A DNA stretch of 10,879 bases from Myxococcales bacterium (GTDB lineage: Bacteria > Myxococcota_A > Polyangia > Nannocystales > Nannocystaceae), in assembly GCA_020431135.1 (NCBI GenBank), contig JAGQIT010000205.1, forward strand, positions 1 to 10,879, written 5' to 3'. The notes beneath the pieces were generated by a model that searched no databases, was not told the origin of the DNA, and was given only the letters and a program-made list of their open reading frames with translations. Shown here one piece after another: positions 7,154 to 10,879 of the stretch. Position 1 is the first letter of the stretch. The number at the start of each line of letters is the position of its first letter. Both the position numbers and the translations under genes were made by a program.

Positions 7154-8833
7154 ATGGACACGAACGCCGCCGCCCCGAACGACCGCGCCCGCCTCAGCCT
7201 GTGGAAGAAGTGGCCGCTGACGACGATCTCTGCCGTCGGCGGGGTCGTCTCCATGGCTGTACTTTTGGCCACATCACCCGCGCCCGAGCTCGACGCCCTC
7301 GACGAGGTCGCGGACTTCGAGGAGCCCGCCACCCTCAGCGCAGAGGAGGCGCCGCCCCCCGCCGAGGTCGAGGAGCTCGAGGACTTCGCGACCGCGACGC
7401 GCCACCGCGGCGAGGAGGGGAAGATGGGCAAGCCGACGAGCAAGTCGAAGTCCGGCCTCTACGCGATGAAGGGGCCGAAGTCCGCGGTCCCGACGATGGC
7501 CCGCGACTTCGATCCCGAGGCCAGCGCGCGCTCGGCCGGGGTCCTCGGCTCGCCCTACGGCGGCGCCTTCGCGGTCGGCGGCGACGACGCTGACGTCTGG
7601 GGCGGCCTCGCGGGGACCGAGGTCGGTGAGGCCTACGGCGTCGGCGGCCTCGGCCTCGTCGGCAGCGGTCGCGGCGGCGGCGGCACGGGATCGGGCTACG
7701 GCCGCGGCTCCGGAGCTGGCTTCGGGGGCAAGTCCGGCAGGGCCTCGCGCGCCAAGGGCGAGTACCGCGAGGACGGCAGGTACGACCGCGCGATCCAGCC
7801 GCGCCAGCTCACCGCCGGCGTCGTCGACGACAACGCCGACCCGGCCGGCTACAAGAAGGCGCTGAGCAAGCTCGAGGGCGCCCGGGCGCCGCTCGGCATC
7901 GACGACTCGCTGTGGACGATGGCCCCGCCGGCGCAGCGCCACAGCGAGCGCCCGCACGGCCTCGACATCGCCCTCGTCATCGACACGACCGGCAGCATGG
8001 GCGACGAGCTCGAGTACCTGAAGGTCGAGATCCGCGACATCGCCGAGGAGATCCGCGAGTCCTACCCGGGCGTCGCCCAGCGCTGGGGCCTCGTCGTCTA
8101 CCGCGACCAGGGCGACGACTACGTCACCCGCAGCGTCGACTTCAGCGACATCGACGCCTTCGTCGACCGCCTCGGCAAGCAGAGCGCCAGCGGCGGCGGT
8201 GACATGCCCGAGGCGATGGACCGGGCGATGATGGCGAGCTCCGAGCTGTCGTGGCGCGCGGGCGACGACACGGCGCGCATGGTCTTCCTCGTCGCCGACG
8301 CGCCGAGCCACTCCGGCGCGGCCGCCCGCCGCTACACCGACGCGGTCCTCCAGCACCGCGCGGCGAAGACCGCGATCTACCCGGTCGCCGGCTCCGGCGT
8401 CGACCAGGGCGCCGAGGCCGAGCTCCGCCTCGCGGCCAAGGTCACCGGCGGCCAGTACATCTTCCTCACCGACCACTCGGGCGTCGGCGGCACCCACAAG
8501 AAGGCCGAGGTCGACCAGTTCAAGGTCGAGAGCCTCCACGACGCGATGGCGCGGATGATCCGCGGCGAGCTCGGCGGCGACCGCAGCGGCGAGGCGCCGG
8601 TCGCCTGCGACGACGGCGGCGACGCGCCCCCGCCGATCATCGAGGTGACGAAGACCCCGACCGTCCACGCCAAGGTCGTCCTCGCCGCCGAGCCGACCCC
8701 CCCCGAGCGCAGCCTCTGGGACGAGCTCCTCGAGCGCCTCGCCGCCCACCTCCTCTTCGCCTCGTCGATGGCGATCCTGATGCTCGCGGCGATCGGCGCC
8801 GACTCGCTGCTCCGCCGCCGCCGCCAGAGCTAG
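7154..8833 (+). CDS. Membrane-anchored vWA-domain protein with Gly-rich region
   Basis: 559 residues with a cytoplasmic N-terminus (WKKW) followed by a membrane segment at about 21-40. Next come an acidic Pro/Glu stretch (about 44-77), a basic motif region (about 86-118, EEGKMGKPTSKSKSG) and a Gly-rich region (about 129-198, including GGLAGTEVGEAYGVGGLGL). A vWA domain spans about 267-470, followed by a Pro-rich linker and a second hydrophobic segment at about 532-549 with a Arg-rich tail. The metal site is DTTGS (Asp277, Thr279, Ser281), with Asp350 in GGGDMPEA and Asp382 in VADAPSH as likely further ligands, so it probably binds a divalent cation and a protein partner. The anchors imply that the vWA domain lies outside the inner membrane. 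I recall similar EEGKMG/Gly-rich segments in other myxobacterial envelope proteins, but no function can be assigned. It appears monocistronic, with its own leader and terminator. Confidence 0.88.
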   Translation: MDTNAAAPNDRARLSLWKKWPLTTISAVGGVVSMAVLLATSPAPELDALDEVADFEEPATLSAEEAPPPAEVEELEDFATATRHRGEEGKMGKPTSKSKSGLYAMKGPKSAVPTMARDFDPEASARSAGVLGSPYGGAFAVGGDDADVWGGLAGTEVGEAYGVGGLGLVGSGRGGGGTGSGYGRGSGAGFGGKSGRASRAKGEYREDGRYDRAIQPRQLTAGVVDDNADPAGYKKALSKLEGARAPLGIDDSLWTMAPPAQRHSERPHGLDIALVIDTTGSMGDELEYLKVEIRDIAEEIRESYPGVAQRWGLVVYRDQGDDYVTRSVDFSDIDAFVDRLGKQSASGGGDMPEAMDRAMMASSELSWRAGDDTARMVFLVADAPSHSGAAARRYTDAVLQHRAAKTAIYPVAGSGVDQGAEAELRLAAKVTGGQYIFLTDHSGVGGTHKKAEVDQFKVESLHDAMARMIRGELGGDRSGEAPVACDDGGDAPPPIIEVTKTPTVHAKVVLAAEPTPPERSLWDELLERLAAHLLFASSMAILMLAAIGADSLLRRRRQS

Positions 8834-8841
8834 CCGCGAGA

Positions 8842-8889
8842 ACGACGGAGGCCCCAGGCGATGCGCTCGCCTGGGGCCTCCTGTGTCGT
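8842..8889. terminator. Strong hairpin terminator between convergent genes
   Basis: The core is a perfect 15-bp stem (8847-8861 with 8867-8881) around a five-base loop. It extends by ACGAC/GTCGT (8842-8846 with 8885-8889) past a three-base bulge. It starts eight bases after the vWA stop codon. There is no T-run, as is common in GC-rich genomes, so it may work with Rho or purely through stem strength. Its symmetry would let it stop transcription from both sides. Confidence 0.85.
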
Positions 8890-8934
8890 CCCGCGCGTCG
8901 CGGCGGGTGTCGTTCGTCGTGTCCTCGGCCAGGT

Positions 8935-8954
8935 GCAGGGCGGACGCGCCCTGC
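8935..8954 (-). terminator. Hairpin downstream of the Kazal lipoprotein gene
   Basis: GCAGGGCG pairs perfectly with CGCCCTGC (8 bp, four-base loop), 31 bases past the stop codon of the minus-strand gene. CCCTG (8949-8953) could instead pair with CAGGG (8958-8962), giving an alternative fold. There is no T-run. It is a likely terminator or 3'-end stabiliser for the Kazal transcript. Confidence 0.55.
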
Positions 8955-8985
8955 CGTCAGGGATGCTCCACATGATGCGTCCTCT

Positions 8986-9891
8986 CTAGTCGTTCGCGAG
9001 CTCCGGCGCGTCGACGTCGAGGAGATCGCAGGGGCCCTCGTCCGCGACGCTCACGCCCTCCGCGTTGGCCTCGCAGGCGCTGCCGTAGGTCACGCCGTCG
9101 CAGCCGCAGACCTCGCCGCCGGCGTCCGCCGGGCAGCTCATCGGTTGGGTCACGCACTCGCCGACGGACGTCCCGCTATCGCAGGCCGCGCCGTGATCGC
9201 AGAACTCTCCGGCGCCGCACTCCGCGTCGATCATGCACTTGCCCGAGCAGGTCCCGCCGTCCTCGACGTCGACGCCCGCGCACGCGGCCAAGCACTCGTT
9301 CGCGTAGGTCTCGCCGTCGCAGCCGCAGACCGGGTCGTAGATGAGCTCGCACAGGCAGCCGCAGGCCCCCGGGTGCGCGACGCTGACGCCGACCACCGCG
9401 GCCATGCAGGCGCTCGCGTAGGTCTCGCCGTCGCAGCCGCAGACCGGCTCGCCCTTGACGTCGCAGACGTCTGGCCTCAGCGCGCAGGCGCCGAAGCTGC
9501 CGCAGGCGCCGTCGCGCCGGCAGTACTCGAGCGGGTCGCAGTCGGCGTCGCTCTGGCAGTCGAGAACGCCCTCGCAGGCGCCGCCGTCGACGACCTCGAC
9601 GCCCGCGCAGGCCGCCGCGCAGGGGCTCGAGTAGGTGACGCCGTCGTCGCCGCAGACCGCGGCAGCCTCGACCTCGTCGCACGCGCACGGGTCGTCGTCG
9701 GGGTCCGCGTCGGCGATCACGTCCGGATCGTCGAGGGGATCGAGGGGCGGCGTGTGGCGCAGCCCTGGCGCCGGATCGGGGTCCGGATGCGGGGGCGTCG
9801 GCGGCTCGCAGGCGGTGAGCCCGAGGGCCAGCGTGGTCGACAGGGAGAACAGGATGCGGCGCGCCGCGCCGCGAGTGGCGTGCAAGGTCAT
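8986..9891 (-). CDS. Lipoprotein with four Kazal-type protease inhibitor modules
   Basis: 301 residues. The signal peptide ends LGLTAC (Cys28), so a lipoprotein is predicted. A Pro/Asp-rich linker (29-68) follows, then a Cys-rich body. Kazal-like modules lie at about 69-106, 143-177, 179-215 and 253-288, each with VCGxDGxTYxxxC (VCGCDGETY in modules 2 and 3). Modules 1 and 3 keep the downstream CxAAC/CAAAC cysteine pair; modules 2 and 4 lack the second of these cysteines. Two other Cys-rich pieces (112-143 and 219-253, CxxDAxC...EYC/EFC) each precede a Kazal module, which suggests duplication of a two-part unit. Kazal domains usually inhibit serine proteases, so a protective or anti-protease role at the surface is inferred; the target is unknown. 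ATG 9891 is chosen for the clean signal peptide and GGAGGA nine bases upstream (9901-9906). The frame is open to 10023, but that extension would precede the signal peptide. Confidence 0.9.
   Translation of the reverse strand: MTLHATRGAARRILFSLSTTLALGLTACEPPTPPHPDPDPAPGLRHTPPLDPLDDPDVIADADPDDDPCACDEVEAAAVCGDDGVTYSSPCAAACAGVEVVDGGACEGVLDCQSDADCDPLEYCRRDGACGSFGACALRPDVCDVKGEPVCGCDGETYASACMAAVVGVSVAHPGACGCLCELIYDPVCGCDGETYANECLAACAGVDVEDGGTCSGKCMIDAECGAGEFCDHGAACDSGTSVGECVTQPMSCPADAGGEVCGCDGVTYGSACEANAEGVSVADEGPCDLLDVDAPELAND
9300..9333 (-). repeat. 34-bp direct repeat within the Kazal gene, copy 1
   Basis: Identical over 34 bp to 9414-9447, exactly 114 bp (38 codons) away. It encodes the PVCGCDGETYA core of Kazal module 3. 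Nucleotide identity beyond what the protein motif needs points to recent duplication or gene conversion between modules. Confidence 0.9.
9414..9447 (-). repeat. 34-bp direct repeat within the Kazal gene, copy 2
   Basis: Second copy of the repeat at 9300-9333. It encodes the core of Kazal module 2. The copies diverge at 9334/9448 and just before 9300/9414. Confidence 0.9.
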
Positions 9892-9900
9892 GGCAGGGGT

Positions 9901-9906
9901 TCCTCC
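9901..9906 (-). promoter_or_regulatory. Shine-Dalgarno of the Kazal lipoprotein gene
   Basis: Read on the minus strand this is GGAGGA, nine bases before ATG 9891. It decides the start of the 301-residue protein over the longer open frame. Confidence 0.75.
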
Positions 9907-9917
9907 GCCGCGCGGGT

Positions 9918-9939
9918 CGCGGGCCAACCGGCCCTCGCG
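9918..9939 (-). promoter_or_regulatory. Hairpin between the leader ORF and the Kazal gene
   Basis: GGGCC pairs with GGCCC (9921-9925 with 9930-9934, four-base loop). CGC/GCG (9918-9920 with 9937-9939) extends it past a two-base bulge. It lies between the stop of the 7-codon ORF and the Kazal ribosome binding site, where it could act in attenuation or translational coupling. Confidence 0.45.
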
Positions 9940-9941
9940 TC

Positions 9942-9965
9942 TCAACGCGCAGCACCGACAACCAT
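9942..9965 (-). CDS. Putative 7-residue leader ORF (MVVGAAR)
   Basis: ATG at 9965 is followed by six sense codons and TGA, and is preceded by a perfect Shine-Dalgarno at ideal spacing. It is out of frame with the longer extension of the Kazal ORF, so it cannot be an alternative start for that protein. Its stop is 50 bases before the Kazal ATG. The peptide has no run of one amino acid that would point to classical amino-acid attenuation. It may instead control ribosome or Rho access to the leader. The strength of the ribosome binding site is the main evidence; translation is not shown. Confidence 0.45.
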   Translation of the reverse strand: MVVGAAR

Positions 9966-9970
9966 GACAG

Positions 9971-9977
9971 ACCTCCT
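9971..9977 (-). promoter_or_regulatory. Perfect Shine-Dalgarno (AGGAGGT) with no long gene behind it
   Basis: On the minus strand AGGAGGT is fully complementary to the 3' end of 16S rRNA. It stands about six bases before ATG 9965, which opens only a 7-codon frame. It is a better site than the one serving the Kazal gene itself. Confidence 0.7.
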
Positions 9978-10068
9978 GAGTTTCGCCAGCGCGCCCGCTC
10001 GGCGCGGCGATGCACATGTCCAAATAGACAGCTTCGATCGGCGCGCGTCGAGGCGGCGCGCAGCGGAC

Positions 10069-10879
10069 TCAGCCCTTGCCGCCCGCGCGCCACTTCTCAA
10101 AGGCCGCGCGGTCGACGTCGCAGGCCGGCGCGTAGGCGCCGAGCAGCTCGGCGCGCTTGGCCTCGATCGCCTGCGCCGACGCGTCGACGTCGAGGGCCAG
10201 GCTGAGGCTCGACTCGATCACGTTGTCGAGGTAGACGAAGCGCTTCGGGTCCTCGCCGGGCTCGGCCGTGACCTCGGCGCCAGCGCACCACTCGCGCAGC
10301 CAGGCCTTCGCGCCGTCGCGATCGCCGGCGGCGTCGAGGGCCGCCGGCATCGCGCTGACGCAGGCCTTGAGGAGCGCCGAGACCCGCCCCGTCGACGCGC
10401 GCGCGGACTCCTCCTCGCGGCAGCGGCGGATGAAGGGCTCGTGATCGCCGTCGACGACGCCGGCCATCAACCGCTGGATCTCGACCTCCGCGCGCGTCGG
10501 CGCGGCGTTCTCGCAGTCGTACATGTCGACGTAGATCCGCTTGGCGCCCTCGGGGCAGGGGATCTCGTAGAGGTCGATGATGTGCCCCGAGGCGCCGGGG
10601 CCGACGTTGCCGGCGCGCGAGGCCATCGCCGCCCGGAGGTCGCCCTGGAAGGGGTTGCGGCCGTCGGCGCAGCGGGCGTCCGAGGCGATCCACTCGTAGG
10701 AGTGCGAGGCCCCGCAGGTCGGCACCGGGAGGTCCTTGCTCGAGCCGAGCACGTCGCTCCCGCCCGCGAGGTCGGCGGCCCCGGCCGAGACGTCGAACGC
10801 CGGCAGCGCGGCGGCGTCGCTGGAGCCGCGGCTCGGGCCGGTCGCCGCCTGGGCCGGCGCCGTCGCCTCGCCCCCCTTC
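10069..10879 (-). CDS. Unrecognised protein, C-terminal part (runs off the window)
   Basis: The frame is open from the stop at 10069 to the window edge, giving 269 visible residues; the true start lies beyond it. The first visible 45 or so residues are an Ala/Gly/Ser/Asp-rich linker, followed by a folded-looking region that opens VPTCGASHSYEW. It contains HIIDLYEIPCPEG and IYVDMYDC and paired cysteines, and ends in a charged helical part. The linker before a Cys-containing domain suggests an exported or anchored protein, but the N-terminus is needed to confirm this. An in-frame GTG at 10752 exists but lies within coherent sequence and is unlikely to be the start. I do not recognise the family. 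It is followed by 177 bp before the Kazal ATG; a GCGCGC/GCGCGC stem (10041-10046 with 10056-10061) could end its transcript. Confidence 0.75.
   Translation of the reverse strand, partial: KGGEATAPAQAATGPSRGSSDAAALPAFDVSAGAADLAGGSDVLGSSKDLPVPTCGASHSYEWIASDARCADGRNPFQGDLRAAMASRAGNVGPGASGHIIDLYEIPCPEGAKRIYVDMYDCENAAPTRAEVEIQRLMAGVVDGDHEPFIRRCREEESARASTGRVSALLKACVSAMPAALDAAGDRDGAKAWLREWCAGAEVTAEPGEDPKRFVYLDNVIESSLSLALDVDASAQAIEAKRAELLGAYAPACDVDRAAFEKWRAGGKG

Noticed and set aside
7274..8749. A 491-codon minus-strand frame opposite the vWA gene
   Set aside because: Biased composition and no motifs, whereas the opposite strand has a vWA metal site and two membrane segments.
9892..10023. 44-residue N-terminal extension of the Kazal protein
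   Set aside because: It precedes a complete lipoprotein signal peptide, and ATG 9891 has a better-placed Shine-Dalgarno.
10752..10752. GTG 10752 as the start of the last minus-strand gene
   Set aside because: The frame stays open with plausible linker sequence to the window edge, so the gene is more likely truncated by the window.

Overview
The window looks like chromosomal DNA from a myxobacterium (Myxococcota), most likely of the Nannocystis/Plesiocystis/Enhygromyxa group. This is inferred from the very high GC content, codons that almost always end in G or C, a lipoprotein with a long Ser/Thr-only stalk, a giant Ser/Thr kinase–ATPase–histidine kinase fusion, a glycine-rich von Willebrand factor A (vWA) membrane protein and a multi-Kazal lipoprotein. 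No rRNA, tRNA, insertion sequence, CRISPR array or phage gene was seen.

Layout: (1) 148-1236 (+), a chlorophyllase-like alpha/beta hydrolase predicted to be a lipoprotein on a Ser/Thr-rich stalk. (2) A 275-bp gap with overlapping dyad symmetries just before the next gene. (3) 1512-6695 (+), a 1727-residue sensor protein with, in order, a Ser/Thr kinase, an AAA/NACHT-like ATPase, a helical TPR-like region, a GAF domain and a histidine kinase. (4) A 458-bp intergenic region with simple repeats and, in its last 120 bp, closely packed palindromes and a hairpin next to the ribosome binding site. (5) 7154-8833 (+), a vWA protein with a membrane segment at each end and a Gly-rich region. (6) A strong hairpin terminator and a second hairpin between convergent genes. 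(7) 8986-9891 (-), a lipoprotein with four Kazal modules. Its leader carries a 7-codon open frame behind a perfect Shine-Dalgarno sequence, followed by a hairpin. (8) 10069 to the window edge (-), the C-terminal part of an unrecognised protein.

Three of the five genes encode predicted envelope or surface proteins (hydrolase, vWA protein, Kazal protein), and the kinase is a large cytoplasmic signalling hub. No metabolic pathway or known defence system links them, so co-function is only a hypothesis. The most checkable oddities are the leader ORF ahead of the Kazal gene, the start region of the vWA gene, and the chlorophyllase-like motifs in a surface lipoprotein. I found no clear evidence for a complete new multi-gene system.
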